Assembly (NCBI GenBank): GCA_030704615.1
Contig: CM060732.1
Location: 14,138,001-14,202,000, forward strand
Source of the DNA: Takakia lepidozioides
Lineage: Eukaryota; Streptophyta; Takakiopsida; Takakiales; Takakiaceae
Reading direction: 5' to 3'
DNA length: 64,000 bases
How positions within the stretch are numbered: position 1 is the first letter of the stretch; each line of letters starts with the position of its first letter. The position numbers and the translations under genes were made by a program. Below are positions 10,318 through 22,006 of the stretch, piece after piece. The notes below the pieces were generated by a model that saw only the letters and a program-made list of their open reading frames with translations, searched no databases and had not been told where the DNA came from.

Positions 10318-12940
10318 TGGAAATCTGTTAAAGCAAGTGCAAAAAATATTAGTATTAGGATTGAGTTATCCGTCCTGGAAGACTGTTTGTACAGCCACGC
10401 CAGAAGCGATCGCGAAGGTGAGGCAATGAGAGAGACGAAGAGACCGTTGGGGATCTCTCTCTCTCACCACAAACTGCGGAGCTCCTCCGCCGCTCCATCT
10501 CCCTGACTATTCTTGTCTTCTAATTGGCTTAATTTATGAACAGAATCTATCGATTTATTAAGTGATATTTGACTTGGTACTTGGTATTTAGGAATTTCAT
10601 CCTTAGCAAGTAGTAATTTACAACTTCGACATATAAATATTTATTCGTTTGTATTATCTGTAATATCAATTTTTTCATAATTATAAATATTAAGTTTTTT
10701 TTTTGAATTTTTTTGTAAGTTTGGATATTTATTTTTTGAAACATAGTCTATGACAACATATGCATGGATGTATTGGAATATCAAGCAATTTTTCAGTATA
10801 TTGGTATTTATGATTATCTGATGAGTTTGAACTAATTTCGTCCTCAACATTTTAGATTGAAATTGGAGTGGATGCAGAATTCTCGTTACTTAGTTGTACA
10901 GTGTTTGGCATATTGTCAAGTTGTATTATTGAACTATCAATATGTTTTGCAGCATTTCTTCGTTTTTAAATGGTATACTTTAGGTGAGAGTAGATTTGAG
11001 AGAACGATAGTTGTAAATTTATTTGTTGTATTGCAAAAAATGTGTTTGATTCCATTAAATTAAACATGATATTGTCATGAATAGATAACCATTTAAAACG
11101 TATTGGTTTAGTGTGAACGTTCATACATTCATTATTGTCTACAGATAATTGGAAATTAGTGGTTGTCACATGGTTTGCAATGTTTGGATGAACTTCTAAA
11201 CAATTGCGATCAGAGCTGGGTGTCATTTCGAGTATGTGTTGGGATCGCTATTGATATATCCTCACATATGGGACTCTATGTTGAGAGACGAGAGATGATG
11301 GGCTCGTAATGACCACTTTTACTTGACAAAGTAGGAGAAGTAGAGAAAAATATTTGAAGTGGGTTTTGCGAAACAAACTCATCGCTTGTTGATAACATAA
11401 TTGTTTTTGTTGTATTTGACCAAACTAATATTCGTCTTTGCAAATAATTTGTCAAACATAATATAGCACGATTGTCACCTTCTAGACCCCCAATTTCAAC
11501 ACTCAAAGCCATTCTATCAATATATTCTTGGAAAGTATGGATGCCATGTAATTCAAAAAGGATTTCTGGAGAAAAATGTATTTAATATATCGTTATTTGA
11601 GGTTTGATAATTCTGTAAGAAATAAGGCATGATTTGTTGTCGCAACTCTTTGGATGCATACGCATACTCCAATAAAAATGCAATAGAGTCGAACAAACAA
11701 TCACCGACGACATATGGATAATTTTTTACTCGTTCGAGATTTTTAGAATCCAAGACAAAATCTATATCGGTAGGTTCTGCTCTTGTTTGATCTTTGATGG
11801 CCCTTCTAGTTCGGTGCTGCCACGTTTCGCTTGCATTGTCTTTTCTTTGTCTCAAGCCTCTCTGAGCTTTGTGTGGACATTATAAAGTTTCTCATGCAGC
11901 AATCTGCATGAGTTGTTACATCTTGGTGAGTACTGAGAATCCACGAGTGTTGTAAGATGCTCCACCTTCAGTCTTGTCCATTCAAGCTTGTGCATGTCCA
12001 CTATTGGTATACAGCTTGCTTCTACTTTCTTCATTCTGTGTGCAGATATCTGGAACCTGTAGTTGCATTCAGATGGTGTAGGAGGAGAATAACAGTCACA
12101 ATGCCACTGCAGCTTTAGCATTTCCAGAGCTGACTCCCCAATGGTATGCCCTGATAATCTGTGTTCCTGGTTTGTATGTAGTTGTCTACAACACATACAA
12201 CAGAAGTGCATTATGCATGATTCTATATAGTTTGGAGTAATTTTATAGCCATGGGGATGATATGTGGTTTTGTTTTTTCGATTTTGGCGCAGGTAATGAA
12301 GGAGTTTGAAGAATGTCAGCAATTAACAGCTAAGTTTCTAATTTCCTGAACATGTTGTTGAAATTTTAATAATTAATGTACGTTAATAGTTAATCTTTAA
12401 CCAAAATTAATAGTTTGTAGTCAATAATTTGCATACCTCTTAATGACTTTTGAGCTTCCACCTTTTTGTTTCCAGCTCCCACTGATGTTTGTTGTGTGGC
12501 TTTTCATCTTCTTGTTTGCTGTTTGTGTAGGTTTCGGTCATGATTATTATGTCTTTTCATCTTCTTCTTTGCTGTTTTCTTGGTTTCAGTCATGATTATT
12601 GTGTTTTTTCATCTTCCTCTGCCTCTTTTAGTTTTTTTAATAATCAGCTTTGTCTCTTCAGCTTCCACTTTCTATTGCTTCCACCCTCCATAAAAGCTGA
12701 TTGTGTTTAGGACGCGTTGCTGATTGTGTGAGTATAGAAGATCTGAAGCACATATTGTCTAGCTATTATTTCTTTTCTTTGTCTTCATTGTTTTCAGGTA
12801 ATCTTGTCTTTTCAGGTAGTGTGATGGTTGTGAGATGCAACCGACCTCTTTTGACTGTAGGAATGTCAATACTAGCACAACCACAAAGGGTTTTCAATGA
12901 AATAAGAGAGCGGAGGGAGGTGCCTCAAGAAATCTGGAGG
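10318..12940. other. AT-rich island
   Basis: Base composition drops sharply to AT-rich against the near-balanced surroundings. Short minus-strand frames rich in Ile, Asn, Lys and Tyr run through it (10,547-10,850, 10,966-11,226, 11,852-12,322). None was recognised except the OTU-like one annotated separately. The frame at 11,852-12,322 is Cys/His-rich (CCMCCRQLH, WHCDCYS). The part from 12,323 to 12,940 holds low-complexity CTTC/TTTC sequence. Composition and codon use suggest a different origin from the neighbours. Confidence 0.5.
11276..11855 (-). pseudogene. OTU-like cysteine protease, one frameshift
   Basis: OTU proteases are papain-like peptidases, often deubiquitinating, and are also carried by some viruses and LINEs. 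Here GDCLFDSIAFLLE (about 11,710) matches the catalytic-Cys box, and KELRQQIMPYF follows at the usual distance. FQEYIDRMA...GGLEGDNRAILCLTNYLQRRILVW matches the middle of the fold. GHYEPI near the end supplies the catalytic His. The two halves are in different frames, and a slip in the T run near 11,557 joins them. The usual DGN before the Cys is reduced to GD. The domain is about 190 residues long. It may be one exon of a larger gene or cargo of a lost element. Confidence 0.65.
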
Positions 12941-14929
12941 CAACTTACAAATGCCACCACTCACTCGTAAACCGGGGGGGGGCTCTCGGCCTCGATCCCA
13001 ACTTCCTCCCCCTGCTCCTTCTCGGATTTTTCCTCATCCTCCGAGGATGTCTCTTCCTCTTTCGGCAGACGTTCAGCCGCTGCAAGTTCGGAGTTGTGGA
13101 GGGCAGTATCTGGCTCGAAGGCAAAGACATGCCTGTCGGACAACGTCCATGCCCACATTGAAGCACCTGAGGAACAAAGCGGGCGGTTAATAGCTTGCGG
13201 CATGCAATTGCAATCGGGCCAGGGGACAAACTGAGCACGTGAAGGCTTACCCGTGCCGCATGTGAAGTCCAGAATCCGCCCTTGGACATCCGAGCACGTC
13301 TCCATGAGGGTTTGGATGAAAGCAGGGCTCCGGGTCGGCTGTACCGCCACGGGGTTTGCCTGTCTTTGTGTCCTTCGGCATACTAGAGTGGGGCACATAG
13401 TTGTAGAGGACATCGTAGGTTACAGGGTCCACAGCGGCATCAACAAGACGACGTCATTGCGGAATTTGAACGTAGACCCTCTCTTCACAAGCAATATGCC
13501 TCAAACACCAATGTCTGCACATTAGCAAAGAAGGATCAACTCCAGGGTCTACTAACATACACCACAATATGAAGTGAATGCAATAGATTGATAACTTACA
13601 CTTTGGCCCTCTGTCGCAAACCCTGCGTACTGATGTAGAACCATTTTCTGAGGAGGACCGGGGTGACACTTTCGGTGTCCACCTTGCCACCGCATTCTCT
13701 GTGGTCTTCCCTCTCGTGGCAAGGACAACCCACACACACCGTCATCCAGAAGCATCCCCGCCAGCCCAAACCCGGCTTTCCAGTAGTCCTCAGTAACCTG
13801 TTCCAGGTGGGCACACCATCCAGGCCCTCCAGCAGCTCCACATCTGGAATGTCGAGGAGAATCATGTCGCAAGCTCTCTCCACCTCAACCCCCCCCCCCG
13901 AGTGCTCTTGCAATTCGTGCTCACAGCCGTGAAGAATTCCATCATGGCTTCAAAACCAGGGGGTGTCTTTAGGCTCTGTACCACCAGTCCTCTTCTTGGC
14001 TTCCCCTTCTGCTCCGCCAGAGACTTGTTGTATGCCACCTTCTTCGCCCATGGCAGCGAGAGCGTCAAGGAATCTCTCATTGACGCATTGGATGATGGTT
14101 GGAGGTTCTAGCTTTGGCCTGTACGTAAACGTCACCGACGAATACCGCCGGTAGGCTCGCCTCAAATGCCAACTTCTTGGCAGAGCCAGTCCCACTCCGA
14201 ACTGACTTGGGAACCCGGACGACCGGTGAATGGTAGGAGCAACAAACAGTCGCAGGACCTTGAACAAAGTCGTCGTTCCGAGTCACTCTTTGGGTCCCCT
14301 CCTGCGCCTCCTCCGATGCCCCGATGGTTTTCTTCTTTTTGGGTGTTACTGCACTCACCTGTTTATGTCCTTTTCCTTTGGCCTTTACTCTTCTCATGCA
14401 ATTTCTCCTGAATTCCTGCCTGAGCAAGCTCTGCCGCTTCCTGGAGTTCGCAAGCGCTTTTGCCTCTTTTGCACCCAACGGAGGCAGCGGAGCCCGGTTT
14501 TGTCGGAATTCAACATCCAGCTTCAATTGAAACTCGGAGGGGGTCGAGCGAGCCGGGCGGAAGGTCCACATACCAAGGGCAATCACGCAAATGTTCCAGA
14601 TGCCACTCCTTCACAATATCGTCAGTGTACATGGAGTCAGCCCCAGGGTTCCTCCCATGCCGGAAGAATGGTGGCTCGAAAGACAGATGACCTTTCTCCA
14701 AAAGGGAGAACTTGCAGTACCTGCATTTCATGAAAAACACAATGAGGTCCCTGAAATGCATATTCCGCACCATTTCCAGGTTGGGGCGGATGTGAGTGGG
14801 TAGAAATGGAAAAATGGCGCGACGAATTTCGGTTTTCGGTGACTGCCACCCTAGGGACTTAGCCATCTGTGGGAGCCCTGAATGGAAATTCGGCGCCATT
14901 TTTCCGGTTTGGCCCGAAGATGGCTAAGT

Positions 14930-15800
14930 CCCAGAACCGCAATAGGGCCTAGAATTGGAAAAAAATGACGCCGAAATTTCCAGTTCAGGTCCAGCCACAC
15001 TAGGGACTTAGCCGAAAATGGCTAAGTCCTGAACGGCAATAGGGCCTAGAACTGGAAAAATGGCGCGAATTTCCAGTTCAGGGCCAGACCACCCGGGACT
15101 TAGCACGAAAATGGCCTAAGTCCCTGAACGGCAAATAGGGCCTAGAACTGGAAAATGGCGCCGGAATTTCCAGTTCGGGCCATCCACCCTAGGGACTTAG
15201 CCCGAAAAGGGCTTAAGTCCCTGAACGGCCAATAGGGCCTAGAACTGGAAATGGAGCCGAATTTCCAGTTCCGGGCCCCAGCCACCCTAGGGACTTAGCC
15301 CGAAAATGGCTAAGTCCATGAACGGCCATAGGGCCTAGAACTGGAAAACTGGCGCCGAATTTCCAGGTTCGGGCCAGCCACCATAGGGGAATAGCCGAAA
15401 ATGGCTAATTACCTGAACGGGGCAACCAATAGGGCCTAGAATCTGGAAAAATGCGCCGAATTTACAGTTCGGGGCCCGCCAGTTCTAGGGACTTAGCCCG
15501 AAAATGGGCTAATTCCTGAAACGGCAATAGGGCTTAGAACTGGAAAAAAGGCGCCGAATTTCCAGTTCGGGGGCCCGCAGTCTAGGGACTTAGCCCGAAA
15601 ATGGCTAAGTCCCTGAACGGCAATGGGCCTGGAACTGGGAAAATGGGCGCCGAATTTCCAGTTCAGGGCCAGCCCGTCTAGGGACTAGCCCGGAAAATGG
15701 CCAAGTCCTGAACGGCCAATAGGGCTAGAAAGTGGGGAAAATGCGCCCGAATTTCCAGTTCAGGGCCAAGCAAGTCTTAGGGACTTAGCCATTTTTCGGA
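14930..15800. repeat. 97-bp tandem repeat with two palindromes per unit
   Basis: The marker AGGGCCTAGAA recurs at about 14,944, 15,042, 15,137, 15,235, 15,329, 15,432 and 15,529, with weaker copies to 15,720. Each unit holds GAACTGGAAA..GGCGCC..TTTCCAGTTC and GGGACTTAGCC-N-GGCTAAGTCCC, about 48 bp apart. Units differ by many single-base indels. The block sits in an intron position of the decayed methyltransferase gene. Confidence 0.85.
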
Positions 15801-18331
15801 GCCCCTCCCTGATGGAAATTCCGGCATTTTCCCTAACACCACATGAGGGCCTCTAACATCCTGAAATGCAAGGAACTTTGAAAGAAAGGACAGCGCGTAT
15901 GTACCTGTACAGAAGGCGCTTGCTACATTTTGTCCGCGTTCGGCTGGTCGGTGAACTCGTGGCTCCGGCGAGCATTGCTATCTCCCCGAAAGAGAATAGG
16001 GGTGGTTTTGTTTGTAGAGCAGAAAGTACCTCGTCACATAGTCACGTAGGCTCTCTGCTACAGGAGATATCTCCATCTTGAACTGATGTGCTTGTGTGTC
16101 CCAGCTGCTCTTGCGCATTCGTCGTCACCGTTGAGATTCTCCATCAATCGTTTTCCTCTAAAAATACAATGAATCCACCCCCTACTAGAGTAGAAGCCCC
16201 AAACGAAGCGTGGGGAAGTACCTGAAACCACCATGTCATGCGGTTCATCCACATGTCGAATGTGGGTCAGAGAGTTTGTCCGGTTTGGGAAGCTCCACAT
16301 GTCCCTGGTACTTTGGAACCATTCCAGATTGGCGGGTCTGTCCAACCACCCAGCATATTCGTAAGCGCCAAACACCACAAAAAGGAGTTGTTGCCACCAC
16401 GATTTGGTTAAGAATGTATCACCTTTTCTGTTGCATCCACACAGGATGTGGCTAGACGATGGAGCTTCTCCAATGTCATCGTGGGCTTCAGAGCGCGAGA
16501 GTAGTGCTTCCCCACCTCCACCAGAAAGTCGGCACCAAGGGCGGATCAGCTATGGCCACGTACTTTACCATCCGCAACTTGTACTTTATGATGCGGGCCC
16601 TCACCTCCGTAGCTTTGACATACGATTCGAGTTCCGGGAGGGTTGGATTCTTCTCCTCTGACTCCATGTAGAAACTCCGCGCAATTGCTTTCTATTGGGG
16701 AGGAGATTAGAAAATCACGGCAAAGACCTTATTGCTTTCTATTGGGGAGGAGATTAGAAAATCACGGCAAAGACCTTTTCTTCTATTGGGGGAGGAGAGA
16801 CAATTACTCAACAAAACTGTCAGGACTTTACCCGAAATATTTAGTCCACCATGGCATATCGACACCTCCAGCCTATAAACCAGGTTCTGTCCTGCCTTTT
16901 GCCTCCGACTTGCGCAGGATGTTCGGCACTGAGGGAATTGGCAAACTCTTGCACCCCCCGCTTCCCGACATCCTTCAATCGGAAGAGCATATGGGACAAG
17001 TTGGTGGCAATGAAAGGCATTCTCAGTCACCCTGCAGTGCCACATTCCATCAACAATACTGAATGGGGATTCCCATCATATATGAGGATTCGCAATGAAA
17101 TGACTTCCAAATTCAAAGTCCAAAAGCGAGAGGGGTTGTAGCTTACGAGTTGATGTCGGCCATTGCAGCTTTGAGAAGACTGACTGCGATCTTTGGGCCC
17201 CGCACCTTCAGCACACCACAATCCACGGCGAAATCCAATCGAGGTCGTTGGGGTGGGCTTGGGGCAATGTGCTCCATCCATGCCAGAGGCGATGATGTCG
17301 CCCCACGTAGAACATCTTACCGGACAAGTGCTGGAAAAAGAGGATCACTAGCAATCGATCTCTCGAACTCCTCATTTCGCGTTTGCCATGGGGACCACCC
17401 CATTTGTCCACCTCATCGGAATTGTGGGCACGGGAATCTCCTTGGTGTCGTTCTCAATGGAACGTAAAATGCGGCAGACCCATTCGATATCCATCCCGGA
17501 AAGAGAATTTCAGCTTGTCCGATATCGCCTGGGAGGGCAGGTCTCATCACCTACAATGACACCAAGCGGCAAGGGGAATTCGAAGCTTGGCCGGGTACAC
17601 CATGCCCCCCCGCACCCTTCCAATGTTGCTGTGGGTTGCCTCCAACATCTTGGCAGTGGCCAACTTCATATCCGCCTCAGACATGACGTCTGCTGCAGAG
17701 GGGTTTCCGGCAGCCCACCAGGACCCCCCAAAAATCCAGCCTTTATGCCTGTAGCTCCGGGTTTGGGGCCTGGGGATGTCCTAGGATGCATCATCCTGGT
17801 CAGAAAGCTCCGTGTCGTCCTCCTCAACAGGGTCAGCCACCTGCGAAACCACCCCCTCCAGCACTCTCCCCGTCTCTACTACCTCTCCTTCTCTACTGGC
17901 TATCACACTCTCGAACTTACCATGCATCTTGCACAATCCTTTCTCTTTCTGTTGTTCTTTCCTCTCCTCCACTCTCCACCGTTATGGGTAATTGCGGGGC
18001 TCTCTTGCCCCGCGATGGTCTAACCGTGTGTTACTTACTCTCTGCTACTGCCTCTCTGTGGTGTCTTGGAGGGATCCACCATCTCTGTGCGTCCCTCGCT
18101 TACATGGCATCTGTCATTTGGGCACCCCTGGCCTCTTCATCTGCTTTTTTTCTCTTTCCTCCTGGCTAGCATTCTGTCTCGTCTGTTCTTTTGCCCTCTC
18201 TTTGTGCCCTCTCACGGGCTTTCGTCGGTTTCTTACTAGGGCTAGCAGCAGGGGAGCCCTCCAGGACGACCACCTTGATTGAGGCGAACTGACACCTCCG
18301 CGTGCACTGCTCCCTCCCCCCTCCGCAGCCC

Positions 18332-18945
18332 GTGACGGCTCTCTCCTCGCCGGGATTGCATGTGCTTAGCTTTCTCTTCTTTTCTTTGCGTGGGCGGGCC
18401 CTATTGCATGTGCATGAACAACCTCCATTGCCGGATCTGCTGTCCTCATTTCCTCATGCCCTTCACCTGCCATGCCGCCTGCACCAACCTCCCCAATGCC
18501 TATTCTGTCGTACTCCCTCGTTGCAAGTTCCTCCCGTCCACCAACAAAGGTTAAGTTTGCCCTCTCGCCCCAATTGGGCGATTCAAACATGCGATGAGTT
18601 GGAGCTGTCGATGATACCACCAGCGTGCGTGACGGCTCTCTCGCCGGGGATGCATGTGCTTAGCTTTCTTCTTTTTCTTTTTCTTTGCGGCGGGCCCTAC
18701 TGCATGTGCATGAACAACCTCCATTGCCGGATCTGCTGTCCTCATGTCCTCACGCCCTTTCACCTACCATGCCGCCTGCACCAACCTCCCCAATGCCTAT
18801 TCTGTCGTACTCCTCGTTGCAAGTCCTCCCTCCCGCCACCAACAAAGGTTTTTGGAGCTGTCGATGATACTACCAGCGTGCCGGGCGCGTCGTCACTTTG
18901 GAGCTGTCGATGATACTACCAGCGTGCCGGGCGCGTCGTCACTCT
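18332..18945. repeat. direct duplication of about 220 bp plus short satellites
   Basis: The segment starting CGTGACGGCTCTCTC at 18,332-18,548 recurs at 18,628-18,849 with small indels. A shorter unit, GGAGCTGTCGATGATAC, is present near 18,600, 18,855 and 18,901. This appears to be a tandem duplication inside element A. It is not coding. Confidence 0.75.
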
Positions 18946-19734
18946 GTCATTGACAAAGCGTGAAAAACCCAACATCGGTGGCAAAACACAGCATCGCAAC
19001 GAGCAGCGCAACCACCATAGCAAACAATCGTCATGTGTTTTTTTTTTTTTTTTTTTTCTGCCAAAAATGAAAACATAACAAGTTTAGGAAGTATGGAGAG
19101 CCATGCAAAACAACAATGAAAACAAAAATGCAACCATTGCCTGAGAATGACATGCACAAGCAGCCTTCTCCAGAGCTGACGGATTTGCACCCGCATTGCA
19201 AAAACAATCTAAGGTTCACTCAACTATCTAAAGTTCACTCATCCAGCGAAGCCAGGATGAAGATGCAAAAACAAAGCGAGGTAACAAAGCGAAAGCCAAA
19301 AGAAATCGAACAAAACCGAAAGCAGAAGTGGCTTGCCTGAGAGTACTCGGCTTCAGTGGCGCGGTTGTGAGCAAGACACTGGAATCTCCTGCTGGAGCTT
19401 CAGTTTGGCCATGCGAGAGATTGGCCGTCGTCCGTAGTACAGAGCTTTCACTTCCGCTGTCGGTCTGGATGTGAGGTCTCTCTCAGGAGAACCACGCCCT
19501 TCAGGTGGCATAAGTCCCAGCCAAAAGATCTCTTTTTTTGGGGTACATGCCTCGAATAGCATATTTAGGGTACGTATCCAGGAAGCCATGCGTCGCCAGC
19601 CCGAATGAAAACCGACGGCGGTCGACATTTATTGCCCAACTGCGCAATTACATGTCGGATGAAGACCTCCATGTCGGATGAAAATCGACATAAAGAGGCC
19701 CGGAATTTCCAACATAGAGGTAATTCGGAGCGCT

Positions 19735-21110
19735 GCACGATGGAATTCCGGCGCCGGATTTCCATCCTGCAGGTAATTCGGAGCGCAGCAGGATGGAAAT
19801 TCAGCGCCGAATTTCCATCCAGCAAGGTAGGGCGGCGCTGGAAATTTCCCTCAAGCAAGTAATTCAGAAGCGGATGGATGGAAATCCGGCGCCGGATTTC
19901 CATCCGCGCAGCAGGGTAGGGCAGCGCGCAAATTCCCCTCACGCAAGTAATTCAGAAGCGGATGGATGGAAATCCGGCGCCGGATTTCCATCCGCAAGGT
20001 TGGGCGGAGAGCGGATGGATGGAGATCCGGCGACGAATTTCCATCCTGCATGTAATTCGAATCCCGGATGGATGGAAATCCGGCGCCGAATTTCCATCCA
20101 GCAGGTAAGTGGAATCCCGGATGGATGGAAATTCGGCGCCGGATTTCCGTCCAGCAGGTAATTCGAATCCCCGATGGATGGAAATTCGGCGCCGGATTTC
20201 CGTCCAGCAGGTAAGTGGAATCCCGGATGGATGGAAATTCGGCGCCGCATTTCCATCCAGCAGGTAACTGGAATCCCGGATGGATCGAAATCCGGCGCCG
20301 AATTTCCATCCTGCAGGTAATTCTGATCTCAGAATTTCCATCCTGCAGGTAATTCTGATCGATGTATTACCTTCCTGCAGGTAATTCTCATCTCGGAATT
20401 ACCTTCCTGCAGGTAATTCTGAGCGATGAATTACCTTCCTACCTTCATCGATAAGAATTACCTGCAGGAAGGTAATTCTCAGCGATGAAATACCTGGCGA
20501 ATGGAAATTCGGCGCCGAATATCCATACGCCAGCGATCCGACTTACCTGCTGGATGGAAATTCGGCGCCGGATTTCCATCCATCCGGGATTCAACTTACT
20601 TGCTGGATGGAATTCGGCGCCGAATTTCCATCCATCCGGGATTCGAATTACCTGCAGGATGGAAATGCGGCGCCGGATTTCGATCCATCCGGGATTTCAC
20701 TTACCTGCTGGATGGAAATTCGGCGCCGAATTTCCATCCATCCGGGATTCGAATTACCTGCAGGATGGAAATGCGGCGCCGAATTTCGATCCATCCGGGA
20801 TTTCACTTACCTGCTGGATGGAAATTCGGCGCCGAATTTCCATCCATCCGGGATTCGAATTACCTGCAGGATGGAAATGCGGCGCCGGATTTCGATCCAT
20901 CGGGATTTCACTTACTGCTGGATGGAAATTCGGCGCCGAATTTCCATCCATCCGGGATTCGAATTACCTGCAGGATGGAAATGCAGCGCCGGATTTCGAT
21001 CCATCCGGGATTTCACTTACTTGCTGGATGGAAATTCGGCGCCAGATTTCCATCCATCCGGGATTGCACTTACCTGCTAGATGGAAATTCGGCGCCGAAT
21101 TCCATCCGGG
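19735..21110. repeat. mirrored phased array of GGAAATTCGGCGCCGAATTTCC-type palindromes
   Basis: More than twenty copies of AAATTCGGCGCCGAATTT, with C/G variants, are spaced about 53 bp apart. In the left part (19,750-20,330) linkers read CATCC(A/T)GCAGGTAA. In the right part (20,480-21,100) the linkers are the reverse complement, TTACCTGC(A/T)GGATG. The whole block is therefore one large inverted repeat centred near 20,440, itself built from small palindromes. It lies between the first exon of the decayed methyltransferase gene and the MULE transposase remnant. This is the same position as the array in element 1. Confidence 0.9.
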
Positions 21111-21119
21111 GGATGGTCT

Positions 21120-21850
21120 TTGTCGGAGAGGTGCCCCGGCCTCTCCGCCGCTCTGTTGGATAGTCGGTGGCCTAATTTCCGTCCTTCGTTTGAAATATGG
21201 TGCCCCGGCCTCTCCGCCGCTCTGTTGGATAGTCTGTGGCCTAATTTCCGTCCTTCGTTTGAAATATGACGCCAGGTGCCGCCTCTCCCCCCTTCCCCGA
21301 CTGCAATTGGAACGGCCCCTTATTGAACTTCGGCGCCGTTTTCCCATCTTCCTGGGGAGGTTTTTAATGTCGGCCAGTTTTCGGTCTGACCCCCCGACAA
21401 GACTTCCTTTGGGGGGCACGGATGGAAATTCGGCGCCGAATCTCCATCCAGGGATGCTCCTCTGTCGAACACGTGCCGACCCTCTACGCCCTAGGTGACT
21501 TTCATCCGGGCGTCCCTGTTCGATATTCGGTGCCGAATTTCCGTCCGGGGTTTGAATGTGACGCCAAGTGCCGCCCACTCCTCCCCCCTCCGCCCGACTC
21601 GCATCCGAACCGCCCCGGATGGAAATTCGGCGCCGTTTTCCATCTGGGGATGTTTTTATGCCGGCCAGTTTTCGGCCTGACCCACCGACAAACGACTCCT
21701 TTGGGGCCCGGATGGAAATTCGGCGCCGAATCTTCCATCCAGGGATGTTCTCTGTCGCACACCTGGCCGGCCTCTGCGCCCGAGCGACTTCATCCGGGCT
21801 GTCCCCTGTTGGATTTGGGTGCCGGAATTTCCATTCGGGGGTAGTAATGT
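21120..21850. repeat. 69-bp and 292-bp direct repeats with GGCGCC palindromes
   Basis: A 69-bp unit beginning GGTGCCCCGGCC is repeated back to back at about 21,131 and 21,200. Further on, ATGCCGGCCAGTTTTCGG-type and ATTCGGCGCCGAATC-type motifs recur 292 bp apart (21,363/21,655 and 21,423/21,715). It continues the palindrome region upstream of the transposase remnant. Confidence 0.7.
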
Positions 21851-22006
21851 GACGGCAACGGTGCCGGCTTCTCCCCTTCAGCCGTCATCATCCGGACGGC
21901 CCCCCACTTTCTGACTGCATACCATGGCAGTTATTGCGCAAAGACCCAGGGGCCCGCATTCAGACAAGGTTCAGTAACACTCTCTGACTGTGGATTTTTG
22001 AGATAG

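Larger units (their letters stand above)
12960..19590 (-). pseudogene. ParB-like/DNA methyltransferase gene, decayed copy
   Basis: This is the homologue of the ten-exon gene at 35,520-40,731. Recognisable pieces from 5' to 3' are as follows. A first exon at about 19,500-19,360 has LYYGRRP and LQQEI. The ParB-like part at 17,660-17,270 has THSNIGRV, DKLKFSFRDGYR and SGKMFYVGRHHRL, where the GNHRL motif is degraded. The middle exons are at 17,150-16,060. The methyltransferase part at 14,880-13,560 has DCPWYVDLP and CDMILLDIPD. The last exons at 13,430-12,960 have TRSPAFIQTLMETC, ILDFTCGTG, ASMWAWTLSDRHVFAFE and an acidic tail. Frameshifts separate many pieces. A block of 97-bp repeats fills what would be an intron at 14.9-15.8 kb. 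The variant catalytic motif DIPD is the same as in the intact copy. Confidence 0.75.

Noticed and set aside
19851-21498. Long ORFs with repeated RRRISIHPGF-type peptides (up to 337 codons)
   Set aside because: They are translations of the palindromic repeat, open in several frames and on both strands at once. Nothing suggests a protein.
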